A DNA stretch of 64,000 nt, taken from the NCBI RefSeq assembly GCF_027497175.1, contig NZ_CP114901.1, forward strand, positions 4,278,001 through 4,342,000, given 5' to 3'. Positions 45,079 to 53,554 of the stretch are shown piece after piece. Each line of letters begins with the position of its first letter. The stretch's first letter is position 1. A program made the translations under genes and the position numbers. Source of the stretch: Verrucosispora sp. WMMD573 (lineage in GTDB: Bacteria > Actinomycetota > Actinomycetes > Mycobacteriales > Micromonosporaceae). The notes beneath the pieces are model-generated. The model was given only the letters and a program-made list of their open reading frames with translations, searched no databases and was not told the DNA's origin.

Positions 45079-46077
45079 TCAGCCGGTTCGCACCCGGTGA
45101 GCCGCCACCACCGGCGCCGGTCGCCGGACGCCGAACGCCGGGTTCCGCAGCAGCCAGGCCAGATATGCCGGATGCGGCGCGAGGGCATCGGTGTATGCGA
45201 CCAGGGCGGTCTCCAGCACCAGGTCGGCGGTGCGGGCCGCGGCGGAGTCCGGATGCCAGCCCAGCATCAGCCTCCACCTCAGCGGCGCCTCGACCAGCCG
45301 GCGGGTCACCAGACCGGCGACCGGCCGGAACGTGGCCTGGCACAATGCCACCGCCTCACCGGCGTCGACCAGATCGATGCAGCTGCGCACGTCGGCCTCG
45401 TACACCTTGCGGGGGGTGAACCCGGCCCGGGCGCAGGCGGCGGCGAAGCAGTCGCCGAAGCAGCCGTCCCCCGGGGCCGCCACCCACTGCTCGTGCCGCA
45501 GGTCGGCCAGGTCCACCTCGTCGCGCCCGGCCAGCGGGTGGGTCTCCGGCAGCAGCACCATGACCGGGTCGACCGCGACCTCCCGCCAGCTCAGCCCGTA
45601 GTCCGCCGACGGTGTCGAGTCACCGCACACCCCGGTCAGCGCGTAGTCCAGCCGGCCGCCGGCGACCAACTGGGCCAGCTCGTCGACCGACCAGGAGGCG
45701 TGCGTGCTGATCTGCGCCTGCGGTTGCTCGGCGGCCAGCCGGTGCACCAGCCGCCCCAGGATCGGGCTGTTCACCCCGCCGAACCGGTACCGGCGGGGGG
45801 CGTCGCCCGCGCCGGCCAACCGGGCCGCCTCGTCCTGCAGGCCCTTCATCGCCGGCAACAGCACCCGGGCCCGGGCGAGCACCAGCTCGCCGAGGGCGGT
45901 GGGTCGCGCGCCGCGCCGGTCCCGTTCGAACAGCGGTCCACCGAGGGTACGTTCGATCCGCTGGAGCTGGGCGGTCAGCGCCGGCTGGGCCAGGCCGAGC
46001 GTCGAGGCCGCCTTGGTCACGCTCCCCGTCTCCGCGATGGCGCAGACCACCCGCAGGTGGCGCAACTCCAGGTTCAT
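45079..46077 (-). CDS. LysR-family transcriptional regulator
   Basis: A 332-residue LysR regulator: an N-terminal winged HTH (LRHLRVVCAIAETGSVTKAASTLGLAQPALTAQLQRIERTLG), then a substrate-binding-like effector domain with a flexible hinge. The HTH is textbook. The C-terminal 20 residues include a Gly/Arg-rich tail. The target is probably nearby but no divergent gene starts close by, since the hemerythrin gene on the same strand ends about 70 bases upstream. Ligand unknown. Confidence 0.9.
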   Translation of the reverse strand: MNLELRHLRVVCAIAETGSVTKAASTLGLAQPALTAQLQRIERTLGGPLFERDRRGARPTALGELVLARARVLLPAMKGLQDEAARLAGAGDAPRRYRFGGVNSPILGRLVHRLAAEQPQAQISTHASWSVDELAQLVAGGRLDYALTGVCGDSTPSADYGLSWREVAVDPVMVLLPETHPLAGRDEVDLADLRHEQWVAAPGDGCFGDCFAAACARAGFTPRKVYEADVRSCIDLVDAGEAVALCQATFRPVAGLVTRRLVEAPLRWRLMLGWHPDSAAARTADLVLETALVAYTDALAPHPAYLAWLLRNPAFGVRRPAPVVAAHRVRTG

Positions 46078-46154
46078 AGCGTGACGGTAGGGCCACGACG
46101 CAGCTGGCGGTAGTGCCTGGACGGATCAACGACCATGAACGTGTCGTGGGTCTC

Positions 46155-46754
46155 TCATCGAGGTGGCGGCTCGGTCAGCTCGCCCAACTGGGTGTGCCGG
46201 CCGGCGAGGACGTCCCGAACCTTGTCCACCACACCGACCGCCGGCTCGACGATCCGGTTCCACGGCGGATTGTGCGGCACCGCCGGATGCGGGCGGGTCG
46301 GTGCCGCCTCCTCGGCGATCTCCAGTCGGTTGCCGAGCCGGATCAGCTCCTCCTCGGTGGCGGCGGCACACAGCCGCTGCATCAGCGGGTCGACCGCACG
46401 GGCGTGCGCCTCGACCAGGGCGGCGATGTCGGGCAGGGCGTCGTCGGTCAGCTCCCGCAGGGCGCGCAGCAGCTCGACGTCGCCGGTCAACACCTCGTCG
46501 ACAAGTGGGTTCGCTCCCTCGACGGCATGCCGGACGGCGGGCAGCAGGTACTGCTCCTCCCCGGACAGATGCCGGGACAGGGCGGCGACCAGGACGTCGC
46601 GGCCGTGCTCCGGGTCCGGCCCGGGCTCGATCAGCCGCCGGGTCAACTGCAGCAACTGCCGGTGCTCCTCGGCGACCAGGTCGGCGATACTGCGCCCGGG
46701 CGGCTGGTAGGCGTCCCCGGGGGTGGGTGGCAGCGGCGGCAGATGGACGGACAT
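46155..46754 (-). CDS. Hemerythrin-domain protein
   Basis: A 199-residue hemerythrin-like four-helix protein. Ligand candidates for the diiron site appear in LVAEEHRQLLQLTRRLIE, ALSRHLSGEEQYLLPAV (HxxxE) and ALVEAHARAVDPLM. Bacterial members sense O2 or store/handle iron and reactive oxygen; some protect against NO or peroxide. ATG at 46754 has AGGAGG upstream, and a perfect SigB/SigF-type promoter sits 68 bases before it, consistent with stress control. Confidence 0.85.
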   Translation of the reverse strand: MSVHLPPLPPTPGDAYQPPGRSIADLVAEEHRQLLQLTRRLIEPGPDPEHGRDVLVAALSRHLSGEEQYLLPAVRHAVEGANPLVDEVLTGDVELLRALRELTDDALPDIAALVEAHARAVDPLMQRLCAAATEEELIRLGNRLEIAEEAAPTRPHPAVPHNPPWNRIVEPAVGVVDKVRDVLAGRHTQLGELTEPPPR

Positions 46755-46821
46755 GGTCGCCTCCTGGGCGGGCGGGCGGAGCGACGAGGTGGCTTCGACG
46801 GGCATCGGGCAGGCGCGGCAG

Positions 46822-46846
46822 TACCCGCAGCCGCCCGAACCGAAAC
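46822..46846 (-). promoter_or_regulatory. SigB/SigF-type promoter of the hemerythrin gene
   Basis: Minus strand GTTT (46846-46843), 16 bases, GGGTAC (46826-46821). Exact consensus match, 68 bases before the gene start. Confidence 0.7.
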
Positions 46847-46868
46847 TCTAGGCTGATATGAAGGCACG

Positions 46869-48197
46869 ATGACGAGCGACGCCCACGCCGCCCTCCCCGC
46901 GCCGACCGACGAGGTCGTCGAGCTGTGCCGGGACCTGCTGCGCATCGACACCACGAACACCGGCGACAACGCCACAAGCGTCGGCGAACGCGGCGCGGCC
47001 GAGTACGTCGCGGAGAAGCTCACCGACGTCGGCATCACTCCGGTCATTCACGAGTCCGCGCCCGGCCGGGCCAACGTGGTCGCCCGGATACCCGGCGTCG
47101 ACTCCAGCCGGGGCGCGTTGCTCGTGCACGGGCACCTGGACGTCGTGCCGGCCGACGCCGACGAGTGGTCGGTGCACCCGTTCTCGGGCGAGCTGCGCGA
47201 CGGCTACCTGTGGGGCCGCGGTGCCATCGACATGAAGGACTTCGACGCGATGGTCCTGGCGGTCGTACGGAACTGGCAGCGTACGGGGGTGCGCCCGCCG
47301 CGGGACATCGTGCTCGCGTTCACCGCCGACGAGGAGGCGGGCAGTGAGTACGGCGCGCACTTCCTGACCACCCGGCACCGCGAACTCTTCGACGGCTGCA
47401 CCGAGGGCATCGGTGAGGTCGGCGGCTTCTCGTACACGGTGGACCCGTCGCGGCGGCTCTACCTCATCGAGACCGCCCAGAAGGGCATCGACTGGCTGCG
47501 GCTGCACGCCAAGGGCCGGCCCGGGCACGGCTCGATGGTGCACGACGACAACGCGGTCACCGCGCTGGCCGAAGCCGTGGCCCGGATCGGCCGGCACCGG
47601 TTCCCGGTGGTGGTCACCGACACCGTGCGCGCCTTCCTGGAGGAGGTCTCCGAGGTTCTCGGGATCGAGCTGGACCCGGACGACCCGGAGGCCGCCATCG
47701 CCAAGCTCGGCCCGATCGCCAACATCGTCGGCGCCACCATCCGCAACACCGCGAATCCGACCCGGCTCGCCGCCGGCTACAAGGACAACGTGATCCCCGG
47801 TCGGGCCAGCGCCACCATCGACTGCCGCAGCCTGCCTGGACAGTCGGAGCTGCTGGAGCGGCAGCTGCGCGAGCTGGTCGGCCCGGACATCGCCATCGAG
47901 TACGTCCAACGGCAGCCGGCGCTGGAGACCACCTTCGACGGCGAGTTGGTCGCGGCCATGGGCGCCGCGCTGCGGGCCGAGGATCCGGGCGCCCGGCCCG
48001 TGCCGTACATGCTCTCCGGCGGCACCGACGCCAAGGCCTTCTCGCAGTTGGGCATCCGCTGCTTCGGGTTCGCGCCGTTGCGGCTGCCGGCCGACCTGAA
48101 CTTCTCCGCGTTGTTCCACGGCATCGACGAGCGGGTCCCGGTGGACGGACTACAGTTCGGCGTGCGGGTTCTCGACCGGTTCCTGCGTACCTGCTAG
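46869..48197 (+). CDS. M20-family metallopeptidase (dipeptidase/ArgE-like)
   Basis: A 442-residue zinc peptidase. Two-metal ligands are in LLVHGHLDVVPAD (His and Asp), GRGAIDMKDFDAM, FTADEEAGSEYGAH (catalytic Glu-Glu) and a C-terminal FHGIDE; the central dimerisation domain has GRPGHGSMVHDDNAV. It hydrolyses peptides or N-acylated amino acids in the cytosol. ATG at 46869 has GAAGG upstream. The next gene encodes an acidic protein and the DUF5703 gene follows, as is common in actinobacteria. Confidence 0.92.
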   Translation: MTSDAHAALPAPTDEVVELCRDLLRIDTTNTGDNATSVGERGAAEYVAEKLTDVGITPVIHESAPGRANVVARIPGVDSSRGALLVHGHLDVVPADADEWSVHPFSGELRDGYLWGRGAIDMKDFDAMVLAVVRNWQRTGVRPPRDIVLAFTADEEAGSEYGAHFLTTRHRELFDGCTEGIGEVGGFSYTVDPSRRLYLIETAQKGIDWLRLHAKGRPGHGSMVHDDNAVTALAEAVARIGRHRFPVVVTDTVRAFLEEVSEVLGIELDPDDPEAAIAKLGPIANIVGATIRNTANPTRLAAGYKDNVIPGRASATIDCRSLPGQSELLERQLRELVGPDIAIEYVQRQPALETTFDGELVAAMGAALRAEDPGARPVPYMLSGGTDAKAFSQLGIRCFGFAPLRLPADLNFSALFHGIDERVPVDGLQFGVRVLDRFLRTC

Positions 48198-48231
48198 ACA
48201 TCCTTGATTCTTCGTGAAGGGGACGCCTCAC

Positions 48232-48885
48232 ATGACCGACCAGCACGGTGAGCTGGACGCCGCTCTCGAGCGCGTGATCGAAGCGGCCCGCCACCACCTG
48301 GCCGCCGTCCGGGCCGCGCAGGGCCGGATCGACGACGACGACGTCTGGCAGGCGTACGTCGCGCTGAACAATGCGTCGTTCGCCTACGACGAGCAACTCA
48401 TGGACGCCTTCGGCGAGGTCACCCCGTGGGACGTCGAGTCCATCGACCCGGACGAGGCCGATCAGCGTTTCGCCGGTGGCGAGGGCGTCGAGTCGACCGA
48501 CCCGCACCCGCAGGTGATCTCGGTACGCCAGCGGCGTGACTACCGGGTGCCGAGCGTCGCCGCGCTGATCCGCGTCGCCGAGGCCGCCCGTCGCGAGGGC
48601 GTGCCCGGCGACGAGGAGGTGCCGCCGGTGGAGGGTGTCGGCGAGGCCGTGCTGGAGCTGCTGCAGAGCGGCGACGGGTCGCTCGGCGCGCTCGACGTGC
48701 CGGAGCTCGAACCGCTCGACGGGGTGGTGATGGTCAGCGAGGTCGGCACCCCGGTCGACCTGGAGTCGTTCGCCGACGACGACCCGGCCGGCCCGTTCCA
48801 GCCCGGCGCCGACGATCGTCTGGTCGGCCGCCTCGACGAGCATCCGTTCCTGGAACTCGACGACGAGCACGACCACGTGCACTGA
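48232..48885 (+). CDS. Acidic protein of unknown function
   Basis: A 217-residue acidic soluble protein with a helical N-terminal half (ALERVIEAARHHLAAVRAAQGRIDDDDVWQAYVALNNASFAYDEQLMDAFGEVTPWDVESI) and a looser, Asp/Glu-rich second half ending FLELDDEHDHVH. ATG at 48232 follows GAAGGGG. It is 34 bases after the M20 peptidase and probably in the same transcript. I recognise a conserved actinobacterial family by composition only and assign no function. Confidence 0.65.
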   Translation: MTDQHGELDAALERVIEAARHHLAAVRAAQGRIDDDDVWQAYVALNNASFAYDEQLMDAFGEVTPWDVESIDPDEADQRFAGGEGVESTDPHPQVISVRQRRDYRVPSVAALIRVAEAARREGVPGDEEVPPVEGVGEAVLELLQSGDGSLGALDVPELEPLDGVVMVSEVGTPVDLESFADDDPAGPFQPGADDRLVGRLDEHPFLELDDEHDHVH

Positions 48886-48955
48886 CGGCGCGGGTACCGT
48901 CGGTCACCGGGTCGGCCGCAACGGTCGGCCCGGTGATCGGCGCCACCGCCGCCGG

Positions 48956-49147
48956 TCAGTACGACAGGCCCGGCTGCGGCTGGTTGACTCGTCGGCGGCG
49001 CAGCACCACCTGCCGCGTACCGTCGCGGAACAGCCGAACCCGGGCCAGTTCCCAGCCGGAGTACTCCGCTTGAATCGCCAGCTGCGCCGCGGCGGTCAAC
49101 CGATCGACGTTCGGCGGTAACCGCAGCGGCGCGTATTCGTAGTCCAT
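48956..49147 (-). CDS. DUF5703 family protein
   Basis: A 63-residue protein matching the DUF5703 pattern MDYEYAPLRLPPNVDRLTAAAQLAIQAEYSGWELARVRLFRDGTRQVVLRRRR, a small beta-rich actinobacterial family of unknown role usually encoded near an M20 peptidase and an aldo/keto reductase, exactly the context here. It is short, and the ATG at 49147 gives the conserved start; no strong ribosome-binding site is visible. Confidence 0.85.
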   Translation of the reverse strand: MDYEYAPLRLPPNVDRLTAAAQLAIQAEYSGWELARVRLFRDGTRQVVLRRRRVNQPQPGLSY

Positions 49148-49202
49148 GGGGCCTATGCTGCCCAGTTGGACCCCTGGAGCGCCACCCTTCACCTGGTGAT
49201 GC

Positions 49203-50174
49203 TCAACCATCGCGTTCCGGATAGCCGACCTCCAGCGCCGAAACGTCGTCCAGCGCCGTGGTGATCTCGTCGGGCAGGGTCATCCGTTCCACCTGGAGTG
49301 CCCCGAGCAGCTGTCCCGAGGTGCGCGCGCCGAGGATCGGGGCGGTCACTCCCGGCCGATCCCGGATCCAGGCCAGCGCGACCTCCAGCGGGGAGACACC
49401 AAGGCCACTCGCGGCCGTGGCGACCGCCTCCACGATGCTGGAGCAGCGCGGCTCCAGGTAAGTGGCGACAAAACGCTCGAAATGCGGCGACACCGCCCGG
49501 GAGTCCGCCGGCCGGCCGTGCCGGTACTTGCCGGTCAGCACGCCACGACCAAGCGGGGACCAGGGCAGCACCCCCAACCCGAGTGCCTCGCAGGCGGGCA
49601 GCACCTCCCGCTCCACCCCCCGCTCCAGGAGTGAGTACTCCACCTGGGCGGCCACCACCGGTGCCCGCCCGGGCCACGCCGCCTGCCATGCCGCCGCCCG
49701 GGCGGTCTGCCAGCCGGAGAAGTTCGACACGCCGACGTAGCGGACCCGGCCACTGGCCACTGCATGATCAAGTGCCGCGAGGGTCTCCTCCAACGGGGTC
49801 TGCGGATCGTAGCCGTGCACCTGGAACAGGTCGACGTGGTCGGTGCCGAGCCGTCGCAGCGACGCGTCCAGCGTGCGCAGCAGGTGGCCTCGGGAGCCGT
49901 CCCGGCGTCGGCTGCCGCCCGGTCGGAGCCCCGCCTTCGTCGCGATCAACAATTCCTCACGGGGCACCAGGCTGCCCAGCAGCGAGCCGATCACCGACTC
50001 CGCGTCGCCGTCGCCGTACACGTCGGCGGTGTCGATCAGGTTGCCACCGGCGTCGAGGTAGCTCTTCAACTGCGCGGCCGCGTCGTCGGCGTCGGTGTCC
50101 CGGCCCCAGGTCATGGTGCCGAGCGCGAGCCGGGAAACCGCCAGCCCGCTGCGGCCGAGCGGTCGCTGCTGCAT
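49203..50174 (-). CDS. Aldo/keto reductase
   Basis: A 323-residue NADPH-dependent (beta/alpha)8 reductase of the AKR family: GRSGLAVSRLALGTMTWG, the catalytic Asp and Tyr in DTADVYG, the Lys in IATKAGLRPGG, VHGYDP (His), and the cofactor-binding WSPLGRGVLTGKY and ILGARTSGQL. It reduces aldehydes or ketones. ATG at 50174. It lies upstream of the DUF5703 gene on the same strand, with which it is often paired. Confidence 0.92.
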   Translation of the reverse strand: MQQRPLGRSGLAVSRLALGTMTWGRDTDADDAAAQLKSYLDAGGNLIDTADVYGDGDAESVIGSLLGSLVPREELLIATKAGLRPGGSRRRDGSRGHLLRTLDASLRRLGTDHVDLFQVHGYDPQTPLEETLAALDHAVASGRVRYVGVSNFSGWQTARAAAWQAAWPGRAPVVAAQVEYSLLERGVEREVLPACEALGLGVLPWSPLGRGVLTGKYRHGRPADSRAVSPHFERFVATYLEPRCSSIVEAVATAASGLGVSPLEVALAWIRDRPGVTAPILGARTSGQLLGALQVERMTLPDEITTALDDVSALEVGYPERDG

Positions 50175-50313
50175 GGGTGAACCTTATTTCGAACCAGGGC
50201 CGGACGGATATCCTCGCTCCCGTCGAGTCTGCCCGCGAATCGGGGTGAGCCGGTGATCGTCCCGCCCACCGACACCGCGTAACCTGATGCGACTGCGGAT
50301 GGGGGAGGACTCT

Positions 50314-51366
50314 GTGCGACTCGGGCTAAGCCTCGGATACCAGACAGCGTGGAGCACGCCGGCCGATCACCTGGCCCTGGCTCAGGAGGCGGACCGGCTC
50401 GGCTACTCGGTGGTGTGGGCCGCCGAGGCCTATGGTTCCGATTCGCCGAGCATGCTGGCCTGGATGGCCGGGCAGACCGAGCGAATCGACATCGGCAGCG
50501 CGGTGATGCAGATCCCCGCCCGGACGCCCGCGATGACCGCGATGACCGCGGCCACGATCGACTCGCTCTCCGGGGGACGGTTCCGGCTCGGCCTGGGGGT
50601 GTCCGGCCCGCAGGTCTCCGAGGGCTGGCACGGCGTCCGGTTCGGCAAGCCGCTGGCCCGCACCCGCGAGTACGTGGACATCGTCAAGCTGGCGGTGGGC
50701 CGCAAGGAGGTCGCCTACGACGGCGAGTTCTACACGCTGCCGCTGCCCGACGGCCCCGGCAAGGCGCTGCGGCTGGGCTTCCACCCGCCGCGCGAACACA
50801 TCCCGATCTACCTGGCCGCGGTCGGCCCGAAGAACCTGGAACTGGCCGGTGAGATCGCCGACGGTTGGTTGGCCGTCTTCTACGCGCCCGAGTTCGCCCA
50901 GGAGCAGCTCGCGGCGGTGCGTGCCGGCCGGGCCAGGGCCGGCAAGGAACTGGCCGGCTTCGACGTGGTGCCGTCCGTGCCGGTCGTGGTCGGCGACGAC
51001 CTGAACTCCTGCGCCGAACTGGTCCGCTGGTACGCGGCGCTGTACGTCGGCGGCATGGGCAGCCGCCAGCAGAACTTCTACAACCAACTGGCCACCCGGA
51101 TGGGCTACGGCGACGCCGCCCGCGAGGTGCAGGAGCTGTACCTGGCCAAGCGGCAGCGCGACGCCGCCGCCGCCGTGCCGATGGAGTTCATCGACCGGAC
51201 CTCGCTGCTCGGTCCCAAGGAGCGCATCGCCGAGCGGATGCGGGAGTACGCCGAGGCGGGAGTGAGCACCCTGTCGGTGACCCTCTTCGCCGCCGACCGT
51301 GACACGGGTGTGCAGACCCTGCGGACCGTCGCCGAGGCGCTGGACCTCTCGGGAGTCGGGGAGTGA
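50314..51366 (+). CDS. F420-dependent LLM-class oxidoreductase
   Basis: A 350-residue luciferase-like (LLM) flavin-dependent oxidoreductase of the F420-using type: [102 protein letters not shown] are all in family order. F420 is common in actinobacteria. GTG at 50314 is chosen over an upstream ATG because GGGGGAGGA lies at normal distance. Its stop overlaps the uppP start by four bases (GTGA). The substrate is unknown. Confidence 0.9.
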   Translation: MRLGLSLGYQTAWSTPADHLALAQEADRLGYSVVWAAEAYGSDSPSMLAWMAGQTERIDIGSAVMQIPARTPAMTAMTAATIDSLSGGRFRLGLGVSGPQVSEGWHGVRFGKPLARTREYVDIVKLAVGRKEVAYDGEFYTLPLPDGPGKALRLGFHPPREHIPIYLAAVGPKNLELAGEIADGWLAVFYAPEFAQEQLAAVRAGRARAGKELAGFDVVPSVPVVVGDDLNSCAELVRWYAALYVGGMGSRQQNFYNQLATRMGYGDAAREVQELYLAKRQRDAAAAVPMEFIDRTSLLGPKERIAERMREYAEAGVSTLSVTLFAADRDTGVQTLRTVAEALDLSGVGE

Positions 51367-52199
51367 CCTGGATCGAAGCCATCGTCCTGGGCATCGTCCA
51401 GGGCCTGACCGAGTTCCTTCCGGTCAGCTCGTCGGGTCACCTGCGGATCACCTCTGCGATCTTCTTCGAACAGGACGCCGGAGCGTCCTTCACCGCGGTC
51501 ACCCAGCTGGGCACCGAGGCGGCGGTGCTGCTGTACTTCGCGAAGGACATCTGGCGTATCGGCCGAACCTGGGTGGTCGGCATCTGGGACAAGTCCGTCC
51601 GTTCCAGCCTCGACTACCGGATGGGCTGGTACGTGATCATCGGCTCCATCCCGATCGGCCTCTTCGGCTTCCTCCTCAAGGACCAGATCCGGGAAACCGC
51701 CCGCAACCTGTGGGTGGTGGCCACCACCCTGATCGTGTTCGCCTTCGTGCTCGCCTTCGCCGAGTACTGGGGCCGGCAGACCCGTACGCTGCGGGACTTC
51801 CGGATGCGGGACGGCGTGGTGATGGGCTTCGCCCAGGCACTGGCGCTCATCCCCGGTGTGTCACGCTCAGGCGCGACACTCACCTTTGGTCTCTTCCTGA
51901 GCCTGACCCGGGAAACCGCTGCCCGCTACTCGTTCCTGCTGGCCATCCCGGCTGTGGTGATGTCCGGGGTGTTCAGCCTGGGTGACGTCTTCGAACCGGC
52001 GGCGCCCGGCACCTCGGTGCCCACCGTCGCGCAGATGGTCGTCGCCACGCTCATCGCGTTCGGTGTCGGCTACGCGGCCATCGCCTGGCTGTTGCGCTAC
52101 GTCGCGCACCACACCCTGTACATCTTCGTGCTCTACCGGGTCGCGATCGGCACGCTCGTCCTGGCCCTGCTGCTCACCGGCACCATCAGCGCCACCTGA
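51363..52199 (+). CDS. uppP: Undecaprenyl-diphosphatase
   Basis: Membrane phosphatase (BacA/UppP) that removes phosphate from undecaprenyl-PP to recycle the lipid carrier for peptidoglycan, and gives some bacitracin resistance. The 278 residues contain about eight helices with the two active-site motifs [14 protein letters not shown] (residues ~15-28) and [13 protein letters not shown] (~165-177). GTG at 51363 overlaps the LLM gene stop, so the two are coupled; that linkage is typical of actinobacteria. Coupling with an F420 enzyme has no known biochemical reason. Confidence 0.95.
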   Translation: MTWIEAIVLGIVQGLTEFLPVSSSGHLRITSAIFFEQDAGASFTAVTQLGTEAAVLLYFAKDIWRIGRTWVVGIWDKSVRSSLDYRMGWYVIIGSIPIGLFGFLLKDQIRETARNLWVVATTLIVFAFVLAFAEYWGRQTRTLRDFRMRDGVVMGFAQALALIPGVSRSGATLTFGLFLSLTRETAARYSFLLAIPAVVMSGVFSLGDVFEPAAPGTSVPTVAQMVVATLIAFGVGYAAIAWLLRYVAHHTLYIFVLYRVAIGTLVLALLLTGTISAT

Positions 52200-52256
52200 G
52201 CCTCTGCTCTGGGGTGTCCGGCTCTGGGGTGCTGGCTCTGGGGTGGTTGCGGTTGG

Positions 52257-52328
52257 GGCTGGGGGCGACCGTGCCCGGCTCCGGGCGGTCAGGCTTGATC
52301 CCTGCGCCGGGCACGGTCGCCCCCAGCC
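52257..52328. terminator. Long inverted repeat after uppP
   Basis: Perfect 23-bp arms: GGCTGGGGGCGACCGTGCCC + GGC at 52257-52279 and its complement at 52306-52328, with a 26-base loop. It lies about 60 bases downstream of uppP and ~170 bases beyond the end of the convergent secreted-protein gene. Probably a transcription terminator; the preceding CTCTGGGG repeats are low complexity. Confidence 0.7.
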
Positions 52329-52400
52329 TGACCTGGTCCGCCTGCGCGCGAAGGTAGGCCAGCCGGCCCAGGATCCTGCTGTCTGCTGTTGCTGGATATG

Positions 52401-52439
52401 CCGCTGGCCGGCACCCGGGTATCGGGTGCCGGCCAGCGG
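52401..52439. terminator. Hairpin terminator
   Basis: 17-bp perfect arms CCGCTGGCCGGCACCCG and CGGGTGCCGGCCAGCGG with a five-base loop (GGTAT), 50 bases after the stop of the minus-strand lysozyme-like gene; it is bidirectional with the uppP side. Confidence 0.85.
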
Positions 52440-52488
52440 TTCTTGCTCCCCCTGTGGAGGAATGTCTTCGGTTGTTGGCTGGTGGTGG

Positions 52489-53079
52489 TCAGCTGGTCCA
52501 GTGCTGGGCGACGAGGTCGGCGGCCTGCTGCTCCCACTGGGCGTAGTGGTCGGGGTAGGCCGACACCTGCACCGTCTGCGCGGCCTGGGTCAGGGGCATG
52601 TCCTGCCAGCCGTCGACCTGCTTGAGGGCCTTGAGGAAGGCCAGGGTCGAGTATTCGGGGTCGGTGATCTGCTCCACCGTGCCCCAGCCGCTTGAGGGGC
52701 GCTGCTGGAACAGGCCCTGCGAGTCGTGGTCGTTGCGGTCACCCAGGTGGCCCAGGTTCTCCAGCTTCGACTCCTGCAGCGCGGTCGCGATCGACACCAC
52801 CGCGGCCCGCTCGTCCATACCGGCCTTCTTCGTCGCCGCGATGATCGCCTTCACATTACCGACCTGCTCATCATTCAGATCAACATGCGACTGGTTGGAC
52901 GGGACGCCGTGCGGCAGCAGCTTGCTGGCGTCCGGCTTGTCAGCCTGGACGGCGGCGATGGGGGTGGTCGGGGTGGGCTCGTTGCTGGTGGTGGAGTGGT
53001 TGAGGGGGCCGGCCGCGAGGCCGGCGGCGGCGGTGAGGCCGGCGATGCCGAGGATGCTCTTGCGCAGCGTGGTGTTCAT
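52489..53079 (-). CDS. Secreted lysozyme/transglycosylase-like protein
   Basis: A 196-residue protein with a signal peptide (~1-24, hydrophobic and Ala/Gly-rich) and a Thr/Pro-rich spacer to about 55. The rest is a compact helical domain with NVKAIIAATKKAGMDERAAVVSIATALQESKLENL, which carries the Glu of lysozyme-like transglycosylases, then DRNDHDSQGLFQQRPSSGWGTVEQITDPEYSTLAFLKAL. Similar domains occur in actinobacterial cell-wall hydrolases and phage lysins, sometimes misannotated as transporters. ATG at 53079 has AAGGAGCC upstream. A 250-base leader precedes it. Confidence 0.75.
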   Translation of the reverse strand: MNTTLRKSILGIAGLTAAAGLAAGPLNHSTTSNEPTPTTPIAAVQADKPDASKLLPHGVPSNQSHVDLNDEQVGNVKAIIAATKKAGMDERAAVVSIATALQESKLENLGHLGDRNDHDSQGLFQQRPSSGWGTVEQITDPEYSTLAFLKALKQVDGWQDMPLTQAAQTVQVSAYPDHYAQWEQQAADLVAQHWTS

Positions 53080-53326
53080 TGGTGGCTCCTTCGCGTCGGG
53101 GGTAGGCCCCGCCCACCGTCGAAAGGGGGTGGCGGGTGAGGCCGGGCGCGGTCGAGCGCCAGAAGACAGCGGAAAACATCGGCTCCAAGGGCGGGGCCGG
53201 GCGTTCAGGTTGGTCCGGGGTTACTTCCGGAGGCGCGGTGCGGGGGCACATCGCGCGCCGGGACCATGTTCAACGACCGGCCGGGGCGGGTCATTCCCGC
53301 AGGCCCAGGCCGGGGTGCCGGGGTGG
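53080..53326 (-). promoter_or_regulatory. Long 5' leader of the lysozyme-like gene, possible riboswitch
   Basis: About 245 bases between the predicted promoter and the start codon, with hairpin-forming runs such as GCGGGAATGACCCGC. Actinobacterial cell-wall hydrolase genes often carry c-di-AMP (ydaO) riboswitches in such leaders, but I cannot align a conserved core, so this is only a candidate. Confidence 0.3.
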
Positions 53327-53354
53327 GTACTACTTGATCAGCCACCGTATTCAA
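53327..53354 (-). promoter_or_regulatory. Predicted sigma-70-type promoter of the lysozyme-like gene
   Basis: On the minus strand TTGAAT (53354-53349), 16 bases, TAGTAC (53332-53327). Transcription from here would leave a 5' UTR of about 240 bases. Confidence 0.4.
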
Positions 53355-53541
53355 CGCCGGCCCCCGGCCGATGATTCCATCCGATCAGCCGCCAGTGGCC
53401 GCCGAAAACCGGACACTGCGCCCGTCCGGTGCTTTTCACCCCAGATCGTTCGTCCCGGCAGTGGCGGACCGGTGGCGGATGTGGTTCCAGGTGGCCGGTC
53501 GGGGGATTTGGTACCGCCCCGACGGGTGTGAGGCGAGGGCC

Positions 53542-53547
53542 TAGGGT
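53542..53547 (+). promoter_or_regulatory. -10 element of a leaderless gene
   Basis: TAGGGT seven bases before the GTG (53555) of the histidine phosphatase gene; same spacing as the elements before DUF3090 and mshC. Confidence 0.5.
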
Positions 53548-53554
53548 TGTGCGG

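Noticed and set aside
46822..46866. A divergent promoter for the M20 peptidase from the same SigB-type site
   Set aside because: The GTTT-N16-GGGTAC site is oriented only toward the hemerythrin gene; no matching plus-strand element is visible.
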